Source: Clostridiaceae bacterium Marseille-Q4145 (GTDB taxonomy: Bacteria; Bacillota; Clostridia; Lachnospirales; Lachnospiraceae). Taken from it: 64,000 bases of DNA. Below the pieces are notes generated by a model. It was given only the letters and a program-made list of their open reading frames with translations, searched no databases and was not told where the DNA came from. Numbering within the stretch: position 1 is the first letter of the stretch; each line of letters opens with the position of its first letter. This document shows, piece after piece, positions 53,941 through 62,087 of this stretch. The translations under genes were made by a program, and so were the position numbers. The DNA lies in contig JAGTTP010000001.1 in assembly GCA_018223365.1 (NCBI GenBank), forward strand, positions 124,001 to 188,000, given 5' to 3'.

Positions 53941-54792
53941 TTATTTATTCGGAAACTCAAGGGTAATTTTTCCCAGTCTTCCGCTGCGGAAATCATCCAT
54001 CAGGAAGGAAGCCGCCTTTGCAAGATCCGCTTCGCCGCCTTTAGAAAGACATCCTCTTGCCGCTGCAATTGCCGGAAGAATTTCCTCTTTTTTCATATCT
54101 TCCGCTACTGTAACCTTATAACGTTCCTCCAGAGCTGCCGGAAAATGTGCCAGAAGAAATTCTCCCAATTCTACTGCCAGTTCTTCCAGATTCAAAATTT
54201 CATCATTCACAGAACCTAACATTGCCAGACGAAGCCCTACCTGCTGATCATCAAATTTGGGCCATAAGATTCCTGGAGTATCCAGAAGTTCTACCTGCTT
54301 ATTCAGGCGGATCCACTGTGCTCCTTTTGTCACTCCCGGCTTATTACCGGTTTTTGCACAGGCTCGCCCTGCAAAACTGTTAATAAACGTGGATTTTCCT
54401 ACATTCGGAATTCCAACTACCATAGCACGTACCGGACGATTCAGAATTCCTCTCTTACGGTCTCTCTCCGTCTTTTCCTTACATGCATCCTGGATGACTG
54501 TCTGTACTTCCTTCATGCCATTCTTGCTTCTGGAATCCAGCTTTACTACAAAGCAGCCTTTCTCCCGAAAATACGCTGCCCATGCATCATTGGCGCGATC
54601 ACTGGCCAGATCTGCCTTATTTAGAAGGATCAGCCGTGCTTTTCCTTTTCCCAGCTCATCAATATCCGGATTCCTGCTGGATAGCGGTGCTCTCGCATCC
54701 ACCAGCTCGATAATCAGGTCGATCAGCTTGATATTTTCCTGCATCATTCGCCGGGCCTTCGTCATATGTCCCGGATACCATTGAATATTCAT
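53941..54792 (-). CDS. rbgA: Ribosome biogenesis GTPase RbgA/YlqF
   Basis: 283 residues with circularly permuted G motifs: NKADLAS (G4) comes first, then GIPNVGKSTFINSF (G1) and DTPGILWPKF (G3). The N-terminal IQWYPGHMTKARRMMQENI is the family signature. RbgA promotes a late step of 50S assembly, including bL27/uL16-related maturation. It lies between the two signal peptidase-like genes, an order also seen in Bacillus (ylqF-rnhB). Confidence 0.95.
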   Translation of the reverse strand: MNIQWYPGHMTKARRMMQENIKLIDLIIELVDARAPLSSRNPDIDELGKGKARLILLNKADLASDRANDAWAAYFREKGCFVVKLDSRSKNGMKEVQTVIQDACKEKTERDRKRGILNRPVRAMVVGIPNVGKSTFINSFAGRACAKTGNKPGVTKGAQWIRLNKQVELLDTPGILWPKFDDQQVGLRLAMLGSVNDEILNLEELAVELGEFLLAHFPAALEERYKVTVAEDMKKEEILPAIAAARGCLSKGGEADLAKAASFLMDDFRSGRLGKITLEFPNK

Positions 54793-54807
54793 ATGTCTGC
54801 TCCTTTT

Positions 54808-55461
54808 CTATTGCCCTTTGGGAATCGGTCCGAAATTCTCCCAGGGAAAGCTGACGAACCAGGCTTTTCCATAAATATCTTCTGTCTTTACATTACCTAT
54901 ATCTGCATTACGGCTGTCCTCACTCTGATCCCGGTTATCTCCCAACACAAAATACTCTCCGGTTCCTATCGTAATCTCATCCTCTGCCACACCGGCATAA
55001 TCCATCTGTTCACTGCCAAGTCCGGTTTCAAAGAGATCTCCATTTACATAGATAAAGCCATCTTTAATTTGAACCTTATCCCCCGGAGCAGCAATGACTC
55101 TACGCATATAATAATGAGAGTTTGTATTTCCATTTGGTTTAAATACCACTACATCTCCCTGTTTTGGTGCCGACAAAAGATAGCTGAATCGATTGACCAG
55201 CACCGTATCGCCGCTGTGGATGGACGGTTCCATGGCTTGGCCGATACAGGTGAGTGCCGTCATAAAATAGAAAACGAGAATGCAGCCAATGGCAAATGCC
55301 AGAATACACTCCCCTGCCCACAAAAGAATCTCCTGAACCGCAGAAGCCTGAATTCGCTTTCTTCTTCTGTAAAAACTGAGTCCTTTTCTTTTTCTCAAGC
55401 GTTCTGCCTCCTTAGGTAAAAAAAGGGACATAATACTCTCGTATATGTCCCTCACATTCAC
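54808..55461 (-). CDS. Signal peptidase I-like protein without the Ser/Lys dyad
   Basis: 217 residues with the full S26 fold: a basic N-terminus (RKRKGLSFYRRRKR), a membrane helix (about 50-70), and boxes C, D and E (GDVVVFKPNG, YYMRRVIAAPGDKVQIKDG, YFVLGDNRDQSEDSRN). The catalytic serine position reads GQAMEPS with Ala76 for Ser, and the lysine position reads YYMRR with Arg120 for Lys. Both codons (GCC, CGT) were checked on the strand. The rest of the protein shows no decay. It is therefore probably a non-peptidase paralogue, for instance a chaperone or regulator of the active LepB two genes downstream. Role unknown. Confidence 0.85.
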   Translation of the reverse strand: MNVRDIYESIMSLFLPKEAERLRKRKGLSFYRRRKRIQASAVQEILLWAGECILAFAIGCILVFYFMTALTCIGQAMEPSIHSGDTVLVNRFSYLLSAPKQGDVVVFKPNGNTNSHYYMRRVIAAPGDKVQIKDGFIYVNGDLFETGLGSEQMDYAGVAEDEITIGTGEYFVLGDNRDQSEDSRNADIGNVKTEDIYGKAWFVSFPWENFGPIPKGQ

Positions 55462-55480
55462 AGCTTATTCACCGCCGTAA

Positions 55481-55828
55481 TTATTTTACAAGCTCTTTAA
55501 CCTTTGCTGCTTTACCAACGCGGTCTCTTAAGTAGTTCAGTTTTGCACGTCTTACTTTACCATGACGAACAACTTCTACTTTCTCTACGTTCGGGGAATG
55601 CAGCGGCCAGGTTTTCTCTACGCCGATACCGTTGGAATTCTTTCTAACAGTGAAGGTTTCTCTGTTGCTTCCACCCTGTTTCTTCAGTACGGTTCCCTCG
55701 AATACCTGAATTCTCTCGCGGTTACCCTCTTTGATCTTTGCGTATACTTTTACAGTATCTCCTACGCTAAAGCTCGGTACTTCTGCTTTCAGCTGTGCAG
55801 CCTCAAGGCTCTTAATAATCTCGTTCAT
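55481..55828 (-). CDS. rplS: 50S ribosomal protein bL19
   Basis: 115 residues, normal length. [33 protein letters not shown] and [20 protein letters not shown] are diagnostic. bL19 lies at the 30S-50S interface. GGAGG precedes the ATG. The stretch before it may hold the bL19 autoregulatory leader. It is between trmD and the signal peptidase-like gene in the large operon. Confidence 0.97.
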   Translation of the reverse strand: MNEIIKSLEAAQLKAEVPSFSVGDTVKVYAKIKEGNRERIQVFEGTVLKKQGGSNRETFTVRKNSNGIGVEKTWPLHSPNVEKVEVVRHGKVRRAKLNYLRDRVGKAAKVKELVK

Positions 55829-55916
55829 TGTGTTCCTCCTTATTCACTTCGATGTTCTTAATACCCTTCCGGTAACAGAGGACCATCTCCTTTTTCTCAC
55901 AACGCATTTTATTCTA
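55829..55916 (-). promoter_or_regulatory. Candidate bL19 leader
   Basis: The trmD-rplS gap reads, on the minus strand, CTCTGTTACCGGAAGGG then AAGAACATCGAAGTGAATAAG just before the ribosome site, which recalls the Firmicute bL19 leader in spacing and content. I could not verify its secondary structure against the Rfam model. Confidence 0.45.
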
Positions 55917-56648
55917 TCATACTTCTTTTAACTTGGCAAGGAATTTTTTATCTTGTTTTGTAAGATTTGCATTTTCCAGCAAATCCGGTCTTCGTTCCAA
56001 AGTGCGGATCAGAGACTGCTCTCTTCTCCATTTTTCCACATTAGCATGATGGCCGGACATCAGGATGGGCGGCACTGCTTTGTCGCGCCACACTTCCGGA
56101 CGGCTGTACTGGGGATATTCCAGCAGATTATCATGAAACGAATCAAATTCCGCCGAATCTTCATTATGAAGCACACCGCCCACCAGGCGGGACACCGCAT
56201 CCATAATGACCAGTGCCGGAAGCTCTCCTCCGGTCAGCACATAATCACCGATGGACACTTCTTCATCAACAATCTCTTCCAGCACCCGTTCATCGATACC
56301 TTCATAATGACCGCACAGGAAGACAACTTCCTCCTCCTGTGCCAGTTCTTCTGCCATCCTCTGGTTGAAGACTTTTCCCTGCGGGCTCATATACAGAACC
56401 TTCGGTTTCTTCGGGAGCTTTTCAGCAACCGACTGATAAGCCAGATAAACCGGTTCTGCCTGCATGACCATACCGGCGCCGCCGCCATAGGGATAATCAT
56501 CGACCCGGTTATGTTTATTAACGGAAAAATCACGGATATTGACGGTATCCAGACTCAACAGTCCTTTTTCTACCGCTCTTCCCGTAATACTTGTCTGAAA
56601 TCCGTCTCGGATCATATCCGGAAACAGTGTTAAAACATGAAAATTCAT
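55917..56648 (-). CDS. trmD: tRNA (guanine-N1)-methyltransferase
   Basis: 243 residues of the SPOUT knot family. It methylates G37 of tRNAs with SAM, preventing frameshifts. Family segments are [47 protein letters not shown] and [14 protein letters not shown]. The ATG overlaps the rimM stop as TAATG, so the two are coupled. Standard rimM-trmD-rplS order. Confidence 0.97.
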   Translation of the reverse strand: MNFHVLTLFPDMIRDGFQTSITGRAVEKGLLSLDTVNIRDFSVNKHNRVDDYPYGGGAGMVMQAEPVYLAYQSVAEKLPKKPKVLYMSPQGKVFNQRMAEELAQEEEVVFLCGHYEGIDERVLEEIVDEEVSIGDYVLTGGELPALVIMDAVSRLVGGVLHNEDSAEFDSFHDNLLEYPQYSRPEVWRDKAVPPILMSGHHANVEKWRREQSLIRTLERRPDLLENANLTKQDKKFLAKLKEV

Positions 56649-57157
56649 TAGTCCAGCAATCCCTCCAGCACATGAACCGTCATGCGTTTTTCTTCTACAT
56701 TCACATCCAGAATGCAGTCTCGGATGGCCGGAAGCAGGATCTCCTCACCATCAGAAGTCTCTACCACATAGACATCATTGGCTCCTGTCTCCATGACGTC
56801 GATTAAGGTTCCCAGAGCCTTGCCTTCGTCCGTTACAACTTCCATGTCGATGAGATCCGCAATAAAATTCTCATTCTCTCCCAACGGCACAGCTTTCTCT
56901 CTCGGAATCAGCAGATCTTTGCCCTTGTAAGGCATGATTTCATCTATATTATTGAAGCCCTTAAACTTCAGAATGACCTGATTTTTGAAAAATTTTACCT
57001 GTTCAATTTCCAGCGTTTTCTTTTCTCTTCCGGTATCCAGAATCACTTCCTTTAACTTCTTGAATCTGACCGGATCATCTGTCGTCGGAAATACTTTAAC
57101 CTCTCCGCGCACACCATGCGTGGAAGAGATCACACCAACTCTTAAAAAATCTTCCAT
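56648..57157 (-). CDS. rimM: 16S rRNA processing protein RimM
   Basis: 169 residues with the RimM N-terminal beta-barrel ([20 protein letters not shown]) and PRC-barrel ([34 protein letters not shown]). It assists 30S head assembly with uS19. The ATG at 57157 is chosen for GGAG at 9 bases; a start 5 codons earlier overlaps this site. A long hairpin separates it from khpA. Confidence 0.93.
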   Translation of the reverse strand: MEDFLRVGVISSTHGVRGEVKVFPTTDDPVRFKKLKEVILDTGREKKTLEIEQVKFFKNQVILKFKGFNNIDEIMPYKGKDLLIPREKAVPLGENENFIADLIDMEVVTDEGKALGTLIDVMETGANDVYVVETSDGEEILLPAIRDCILDVNVEEKRMTVHVLEGLLD

Positions 57158-57185
57158 CAATACGTTCTCCATGATAATAATGAAA

Positions 57186-57246
57186 GGACGCCGGAGAACC
57201 GGGAACCCACAAGCCTATCGGCCCGGAGCTTCCGGTCACGGCGTCC
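57186..57246 (-). other. Long hairpin between khpA and rimM
   Basis: Minus strand GGACGCCG ... CGGCGTCC, with inner pairing ACCGG/CCGGT and a GCC-GATA-GGC tip, followed by TTTCATTATT. It may be a partial terminator or structured processing site dividing rpsP-khpA from rimM-trmD-rplS output. Confidence 0.6.
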
Positions 57247-57262
57247 TGTCCGCGACCGTTAA

Positions 57263-57493
57263 TTACTGTACGATCTCTACTACTACTTTTTTATCGTCTT
57301 TGGAAGCTGCTGCCTTCACGACAGAACGGATGGCTTTTGCAATACGGCCCTGTTTGCCGATCACCTTACCCATATCGTCTGCTGCTACGTGAAGTTCTAC
57401 GATTGTAGCATTTTCCTTTTCCGTCTCGGTGACAACCACCTCATCCGGATGGTCAACCAGTGACTTTGCAATCACCTCTACCAGTTTTTTCAT
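57263..57493 (-). CDS. khpA: KH-domain RNA-binding protein KhpA
   Basis: 76 residues, a single KH domain with the GxxG loop as VIGKQGRIAKAIRSVV. KhpA partners with KhpB/Jag in RNA binding and influences cell division in streptococci. It is normally found between rpsP and rimM, exactly as here. The N-terminus MKKLVEVIAKSLVDHPDEV is well conserved. Confidence 0.95.
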   Translation of the reverse strand: MKKLVEVIAKSLVDHPDEVVVTETEKENATIVELHVAADDMGKVIGKQGRIAKAIRSVVKAAASKDDKKVVVEIVQ

Positions 57494-57527
57494 ACTTCCA
57501 CCTCCGTGGTGTCCTTAAGAAAAGAAC

Positions 57528-57773
57528 TTATTTGGTGATTCCTGCCAGTTTGAACAGTTTTCCAACCATCTCGGTCGGCTGAGCGCCGTTTGCAAGCCAT
57601 TTTTTAGCTGCCTCTTCGTTGATGTTGAAAGTGCTCGGATCGTTGTTCGGATCATAAGTTCCGATCTCCTCGATGAAACGTCCGTCACGCGGGGATCTGG
57701 AATCTGCTACGATTACTCTGTAAAACGGTGCCTTTTTCTGTCCCATTCTTCTTAATCTGATCTTTACTGCCAT
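57528..57773 (-). CDS. rpsP: 30S ribosomal protein bS16
   Basis: 81 residues. [20 protein letters not shown] with [20 protein letters not shown] is diagnostic. The ATG at 57773 has GGAGG 8 bases upstream, which excludes an ATG five codons earlier. It follows ffh by 78 bases and precedes khpA by 34. Confidence 0.97.
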   Translation of the reverse strand: MAVKIRLRRMGQKKAPFYRVIVADSRSPRDGRFIEEIGTYDPNNDPSTFNINEEAAKKWLANGAQPTEMVGKLFKLAGITK

Positions 57774-57851
57774 TGTTTCTTCCTCCATTAAATAAATGTA
57801 TTGTAGTTTATATTCTATATTGTAAACGGAAAATCCGGATGCATCTGTTCC

Positions 57852-59210
57852 CTAGAAGGGTAATTTGCCGAACATTCCTTTTTTACCAAATTTACCTTTG
57901 CCGCCCATCAGTCCCGGCATCTGTTTCATCATCTTTCTGCTCTGCTCGAACTGTTTTACCAGACGGTTAACTTCACTGATATCCACACCTGCGCCGTTGG
58001 CAATTCTGCGCTTTCTGGATGGATTCAGAATCGACGGATTCTGACGTTCCTTGACGGTCATGGAAAGAATCATTGCCTCAATACGGGCCATCTTCTTCTC
58101 ATCCACAGCATCTTCCAGCTGCTTCATCTGCGCGCCGCCCATCCCCGGCATCATACCTAAGAGAGCGCCGATACCGCCCATCTTCTTCATCTGCCGCATA
58201 CTTTCCAGATAATCCTCGAAGTCGAACTGGTTCTTCTTCATCTTCTGAACCATCTTCTTGGACTGCTCTTCGTCAATGGACTCCTGCGCCTTCTCAATCA
58301 TGGTCAGAATATCACCCATGCCAAGAATTCGGGATGCCATACGGTCCGGATAGAACTGTTCCAGATCGGAGAGTTTCTCACCCATGCCGACATAGAGGAT
58401 CGGTTTTCCGGTCACTGCGCGGATGGAAAGTGCCGCACCACCACGGGTATCACCATCCAGCTTGGTAAGGATCACACCATCAATGCCTACCTTATCCACG
58501 AAAGTGGAAGCTACATTTACTGCATCCTGTCCAGTCATGGAATCCACAACCAGAATACTGTAATCGACATTGACATTTTCCTTGATCTCCACAAGCTCTT
58601 CCATCATGGATTCATCAATGTGAAGACGTCCTGCGGTATCCAGAATGACAACGCTCATTCCATGCTTTTTCGCATGTTCCACGGCAGCCTTTGCAATATC
58701 CACGGGCTTGTTCTGATCTCCCATGGAAAATACTTCCACACCCTGCTTCTCACCATTGACCTGCAGCTGCTTAATAGCTGCGGGACGGTATACATCACAG
58801 GCTGTCAACAATACCTTGCGGCCCTTTATCTTGAACTTTCCGGCCAGCTTTGCTGCGGTAGTCGTCTTACCTGCTCCCTGAAGACCGGTCATCATGATAA
58901 CCGTAATCTCATTGGAGGGGCGAAGCTTAATCTCTGTCGTCTCGCTTCCCATCAGCTTGACCATCTCTTCATTTACAATCTTGATGACGGTCTGCCCCGG
59001 TGTCAGGCTTTCCAGCACGTCCGTACCGACTGCCCTTTCCTCCACCGCTTTGATGAACTGCTTTACTACTTTGAAACTTACATCCGCTTCCAGAAGTGCA
59101 AGTTTGACTTCTTTCAGACCTGCTTTTACATCGGCCTCGGTCAGTCTTCCTTTACCCCGAAGGTTCTTAAATACGTTCTGTAGTTTTTCTGATAAACTGT
59201 CAAATGCCAT
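57852..59210 (-). CDS. ffh: Signal recognition particle protein Ffh
   Basis: 452 residues. N domain (1-85), GTPase G domain with GLQGAGKTTTAAKLA, DTAGRLHID and TKLDGDTRGGAALS, then the methionine-rich M domain that binds 4.5S/scRNA and signal peptides, ending GGKGKFGKKGMFGKLPF. It delivers nascent membrane proteins to FtsY. Its ATG follows the ylxM stop with no gap. Confidence 0.98.
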   Translation of the reverse strand: MAFDSLSEKLQNVFKNLRGKGRLTEADVKAGLKEVKLALLEADVSFKVVKQFIKAVEERAVGTDVLESLTPGQTVIKIVNEEMVKLMGSETTEIKLRPSNEITVIMMTGLQGAGKTTTAAKLAGKFKIKGRKVLLTACDVYRPAAIKQLQVNGEKQGVEVFSMGDQNKPVDIAKAAVEHAKKHGMSVVILDTAGRLHIDESMMEELVEIKENVNVDYSILVVDSMTGQDAVNVASTFVDKVGIDGVILTKLDGDTRGGAALSIRAVTGKPILYVGMGEKLSDLEQFYPDRMASRILGMGDILTMIEKAQESIDEEQSKKMVQKMKKNQFDFEDYLESMRQMKKMGGIGALLGMMPGMGGAQMKQLEDAVDEKKMARIEAMILSMTVKERQNPSILNPSRKRRIANGAGVDISEVNRLVKQFEQSRKMMKQMPGLMGGKGKFGKKGMFGKLPF

Positions 59211-59546
59211 CTATAGCTCCTCCAGGATCTCGGCTGCGATCTGTCCGATCTTCTGCATAGACGGATCGTCTTTTTCATTTTCGGTAAGCTTATGTATCTC
59301 TCCCACTTTTCCGCGGAGATCCACAAAGCGCTCCACCAGATGAAGCTTCTCTTCATATTCATTCAGAAGCCGTGTGCTGCGCTTGACCATATCATGCACA
59401 CCCTGTCGGCTGATGCTTAAAGACTGGGCTACCTCGCTTAGGGAGTAGTCATTCAGTACCACATCTTCATATACCTGCTTCTGATGCTCTGTCAAAAGCT
59501 CACCATAAAAATCATATAAAAGCGTCTGTCTCAGAATCTCTTCCAT
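59211..59546 (-). CDS. ylxM: YlxM-family SRP-associated HTH protein
   Basis: 111 residues. A sigma-70 region 4-like helix-turn-helix (LTEHQKQVYEDVVLNDYSLS, then EVAQSLSISRQGVHDMVKRS) is followed by an acidic helix. YlxM (UPF0122) is thought to modulate SRP assembly and is almost always upstream of ffh. The ATG at 59546 is about 10 bases from the predicted transcription start, so the leader is extremely short. First gene of the operon. Confidence 0.93.
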   Translation of the reverse strand: MEEILRQTLLYDFYGELLTEHQKQVYEDVVLNDYSLSEVAQSLSISRQGVHDMVKRSTRLLNEYEEKLHLVERFVDLRGKVGEIHKLTENEKDDPSMQKIGQIAAEILEEL

Positions 59547-59562
59547 CGTTGTCACCTTGTGT

Positions 59563-59591
59563 ATCTTACACGATTCGGGTGGTGGTGTCAA
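59563..59591 (-). promoter_or_regulatory. Promoter of the ylxM-ffh-rpsP...pgeF operon
   Basis: Minus strand TTGACA (59586-59591), 17-base spacer, TAAGAT (59563-59568). It drives a group of 13 genes through pgeF at 51.5 kb, with no full terminator apparent on the way. Confidence 0.8.
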
Positions 59592-59630
59592 GTGTTTTTT
59601 CTTGACAAGTTGATTTTCTGAAAGAATATA

Positions 59631-59821
59631 TTAAATAATAAAATATTTCTTCCGTGCCATCTCCGCATTGATTACAAATACCAGATTGATTTTGGTATCA
59701 GACAAGTCAGCATTTGCCATATTTTCCGAATTGGAATATCCTCAGCAATTTCCTTCGAACTTGATACCTTGGCCTTACCAGATTTTTTTCAATTTAAGAA
59801 TACAAGTGCAAAAATTGTCAT
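59631..59821 (-). pseudogene. Possible decayed small gene
   Basis: On the minus strand a coding-like sequence can be followed only by passing a TGA early on and one frameshift: MTIFALVFLN, then KKSGKAKVSSSKEIAEDIP, then NSENMANADLSDTKINLVFV ending before a TAA at 59631. It is AT-rich with no ribosome site at the start. I do not recognise a family, and chance cannot be excluded. Confidence 0.3.
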
Positions 59822-59901
59822 TTTTAAATTTTTTTGTTTTTTCAATGCACTAATTCTTGTTTCATGGTCTCAATAAATTATCGTTCGCACCGATATTTAT
59901 C

Positions 59902-59930
59902 TTGAAATAAATGCATCCACGTGTTATATT
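59902..59930 (+). promoter_or_regulatory. Promoter of the putative antitoxin RNA
   Basis: TTGAAA (59902-59907), 17-base spacer, TATATT (59925-59930), pointing toward the toxin gene from its 3' side. Confidence 0.7.
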
Positions 59931-59936
59931 GAACAT

Positions 59937-60045
59937 AGAAAAGGAAAGCCAGAGAAGCGGCTTACCCCGAATATTTAAGTAACTGTTTTCTCAACAGCCG
60001 TCATTATTCGCAGTAATGGCGGCTATTTTCGTTTTCCCTTGAAAA
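59937..60045 (+). ncRNA. Putative antisense antitoxin RNA
   Basis: About 105 bases from the promoter at 59902-59930 to the hairpin GCCGTCATTA/TAATGGCGGC (59995-60022) plus TATTTTCGTTTT. The RNA overlaps the last codons and 3' part of the holin-like toxin message on the other strand. There is no reading frame with a ribosome site. Its 5' end (GGAAAGCCAGAGAAGCGGCTTACCC) nearly repeats the 5' end of the toxin mRNA, as an inverted repeat at DNA level. Confidence 0.6.
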
Positions 60046-60118
60046 TCGTGTAACACAATCCAACAAGGGCGCAAATGAATATTCCAATCTGAATTAAATC
60101 AGAGTATGTAACATACAT
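60023..60118 (-). CDS. Holin-like type I toxin, 31 aa
   Basis: 31 residues: a short N-terminus (MYVTYSDLIQ), one membrane helix (IGIFICALVGLCYTIF) and a basic tail (KGKRK). This is the build of putative holin-like toxins (Hol_Tox/TxpA/Fst type) that insert in the membrane. AAAGGAGG lies 9 bases before the ATG, an excellent site, but its GGAGGG can pair with CCCTCC at 60145-60150 upstream. The 130-base leader has further strong hairpins. A consensus promoter drives it, and an antisense RNA covers its 3' end. Toxicity is inferred from form and arrangement, not shown. Confidence 0.75.
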   Translation of the reverse strand: MYVTYSDLIQIGIFICALVGLCYTIFKGKRK

Positions 60119-60126
60119 CGGCAACG

Positions 60127-60223
60127 CCCTCCTTTCTTTCGTCTGGAGGGTTAAGTCTGCGCTTCGCTCCGGTCGTTGCTAAACAAGCCCCACCGGGGCT
60201 TAGCAACCCTCCGAAGGAGAGGG
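60127..60223 (-). promoter_or_regulatory. Structured leader masking the toxin ribosome site
   Basis: On the toxin mRNA, CCCTCC (60145-60150) can pair with the ribosome site GGAGGG (60127-60132). A second CCCTCTCC-TTC-GGAGGG element lies at 60207-60223 and could exchange partners with it. Between them GTTGCTAAGCCCC/GGGGCTTGTTTAGCAAC (60174-60207) forms a strong hairpin. Such folds delay translation in type I toxin mRNAs. Confidence 0.65.
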
Positions 60224-60257
60224 TAAGCCGCCCGGCTCTCTGGTTTTCCATGTATCT

Positions 60258-60286
60258 ATATTATCATCTAATAGTATCACTTTCAA
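60258..60286 (-). promoter_or_regulatory. Toxin promoter
   Basis: Minus strand TTGAAA (60281-60286), 17-base spacer, TAATAT (60258-60263), giving a leader of about 130 bases. Confidence 0.75.
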
Positions 60287-60334
60287 TCAAATTTTGATTG
60301 AATTTACACTACAATACCAACCTCTATTAATGAT

Positions 60335-60452
60335 ATGAGTTGTGATGCGTTAAATACTGAACTGTCGAAGGGAATGAGCTCTTTAAAATCAGGAAAAAAC
60401 TTATACCCCTGATGAGATCAATGCTGAATTAATGAAAGAATTTGGAATATAA
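60335..60452 (+). pseudogene. Frameshifted remnant, antitoxin-like C-terminus
   Basis: From the ATG at 60335 the frame reads ALNTELSKGMSSLKSGK and then shifts at a run of six A (60393-60398). Removing one A continues as TYTPDEINAELMKEFGI to a TAA at 60450. The restored sequence resembles the C-terminal region of small RelB/Phd-type antitoxins. The N-terminal DNA-binding part and a toxin are absent, so this looks like the remains of a type II module. The rest of 60.45-60.69 kb holds nothing I can identify. Confidence 0.4.
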
Positions 60453-60688
60453 TGCATTACTATCTGATCAGTCATTCCTTGGGCAGATACGAAAATATTC
60501 TCAACTTCTACCCAATACGTAGTACAAAGAATTAATAACCTTTAGTAAAAAACAAGTTCAAGATTATGAAATGGCTATATAGCCATCCTGCATCACCCTA
60601 TAGCCAATAATTTCTATATTCATGGGTATTATTTTATTTCAGTGCTTTATAAAACCCATTTCTGCATTTTTTCGCAGAGAAACACTTG

Positions 60689-60817
60689 CTATTTTTCACC
60701 AATACGCTTATTTTCTGGTGCTGGACTACTTATTATCTCTATCTGCCCAAACGAGGCGGATATTACAATATCATATGTAAGTCCAACAGCAAACGGCAGC
60801 GTACCGCCTGACAACAT
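60689..60817 (-). CDS. Possible 42-aa peptide or gene fragment
   Basis: An uninterrupted minus-strand frame of 42 codons from an ATG at 60817 (LSGGTLPFAVGLTYDIV...APENKRIGEK). It looks protein-like in composition but has only a weak GGTG ribosome site and starts just after the deoB-side terminator region. It may be a remnant of a larger gene. Not recognised. Confidence 0.3.
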   Translation of the reverse strand: MLSGGTLPFAVGLTYDIVISASFGQIEIISSPAPENKRIGEK

Positions 60818-60833
60818 AATCACCAATACAAGT

Positions 60834-60867
60834 TAAAGGCCGCTCCTCACCCGAGAAGCGGCCTTCA
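60834..60867 (-). terminator. deoB terminator
   Basis: Minus strand AAGGCCGCT / AGCGGCCTT stem with a 12-base loop, 20 bases after the deoB stop. The T-tract is short (TTTAACTTG). Confidence 0.65.
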
Positions 60868-60885
60868 CAATCTATGACTTCCTAT

Positions 60886-62076
60886 TTATTTAAGTTTATC
60901 CAGAATGGAATATCCAATGGTTCCTTCCGGCATTTTTACACCGAAATCATCTGCTATAGTAGCGCCAATGATGGCAAAGGTATCGGTCTCCGGGAGTTCT
61001 CCGCTGCCTTTCATTGCTTTGGAGTATGCCAGGAACGGCACTTTCTCTCTGGTATGATCGGTTCCGGTATAGGTCGGATCGTTTCCATGGTCTGCGGTGA
61101 TAATGAGAAGGTCATCTTCACGCAGGGTGTCAAGAAGGACTCCCAGGTTTACATCGAATTTCTCAATCTCCTGTGCGTAGCCTGACGGATTTCTTCTGTG
61201 TCCCCACAGAGCATCGAAATCTACCAGATTAACGAAGCAGAGTCCGTGGAAATCTTTCTTTGCCACATCGATGGTCTGTTCCATGCCGTGAACAGAGCTC
61301 TTGGACTTATATGCCTCCGTAATGCCCTCTCCCACGAAAATGTCATTGATCTTTCCGATGGAGATGACATCAAGACCTGCATCTTTCATTGCATTCAGCG
61401 CGGTCGGACCAAAGGGTTTCAATGCATAGTCATGACGGTTGCTGGTACGCTTGAACTCGCCTTTTTTCTTGCCGACATACGGTCTTGCAATCACACGGCC
61501 CACTTTCCACTCGTCTCTCATGGTCAGTTCTCTGGCAATCTCACAGCAACGGTACAGCTCGTCAAGACCGAAGGTCTCCTCATTTCCGCAAATCTGAAGA
61601 ACGGAATCGGCAGAGGTGTACACGATCATATGTCCTGTTGCAATTTCTTCTTCTGCCAGTTCATCCAGAATTTCCGTGCCGCTGGCACTTTTATTGCCGA
61701 TGACCTTATGCCCGGTACGCTCTTCCAATTCTTTAATCAGTTCCGGCGGGAATCCGGTCTCGGTAAAGGTCTGGAATGGTTTGGTCACTTCCAGTCCCAT
61801 CATTTCCCAATGTCCGGTCATGGTATCTTTTCCGCGGCTCTTCTCCCGCAGCTTGCCGTAGTAAGCCAGCGGATGATCCGTCGGTGCAACTTGCTTTAAC
61901 GGAGTAATATTTGCCATTCCCAGTTTCTGAAGATTCGGGATCTCAAAAGTGTCGACAGACTCCGAGATATGTCCCAGAGTATTGACACCGATGTCACCGA
62001 AATCCGCAGAGTCCGGCATTGCACCGACTCCCAGGGAATCCATGACAACTACAAAAACTCTCTTAAATTTTTCCAT
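60886..62076 (-). CDS. deoB: Phosphopentomutase
   Basis: 396 residues of the alkaline phosphatase superfamily. It interconverts (deoxy)ribose-1-phosphate and -5-phosphate. Metal-binding motifs: [20 protein letters not shown] at the start, [14 protein letters not shown] with the phosphothreonine, and [20 protein letters not shown] near the C-terminus. Last gene of the deoD-deoC-cdd-deoB operon, 11 bases after cdd. Confidence 0.97.
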   Translation of the reverse strand: MEKFKRVFVVVMDSLGVGAMPDSADFGDIGVNTLGHISESVDTFEIPNLQKLGMANITPLKQVAPTDHPLAYYGKLREKSRGKDTMTGHWEMMGLEVTKPFQTFTETGFPPELIKELEERTGHKVIGNKSASGTEILDELAEEEIATGHMIVYTSADSVLQICGNEETFGLDELYRCCEIARELTMRDEWKVGRVIARPYVGKKKGEFKRTSNRHDYALKPFGPTALNAMKDAGLDVISIGKINDIFVGEGITEAYKSKSSVHGMEQTIDVAKKDFHGLCFVNLVDFDALWGHRRNPSGYAQEIEKFDVNLGVLLDTLREDDLLIITADHGNDPTYTGTDHTREKVPFLAYSKAMKGSGELPETDTFAIIGATIADDFGVKMPEGTIGYSILDKLK

Positions 62077-62087
62077 GTTGTGCTCTC

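Larger units (their letters stand above)
59942..60250. repeat. Inverted repeat bounding the toxin locus
   Basis: The left arm at 59942-59966 (GGAAAGCCAGAGA-GCGGCTTACCC with small differences) and the right arm at 60222-60250 in reverse complement (GGAAAACCAGAGA...GCGGCTTACCC) frame about 300 bases. They differ by one substitution and a four-base indel. Each arm is the predicted 5' end of one of the two convergent RNAs. Confidence 0.75.

Noticed and set aside
60174..60211. Intrinsic terminator in the toxin leader
   Set aside because: The hairpin has no T-tract on either strand and lies within the predicted leader, so a regulatory fold is more likely.
60642..60836. Plus-strand 64-codon frame in the intergenic gap
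   Set aside because: No ribosome site; its second half is the complement of a more protein-like minus-strand frame.
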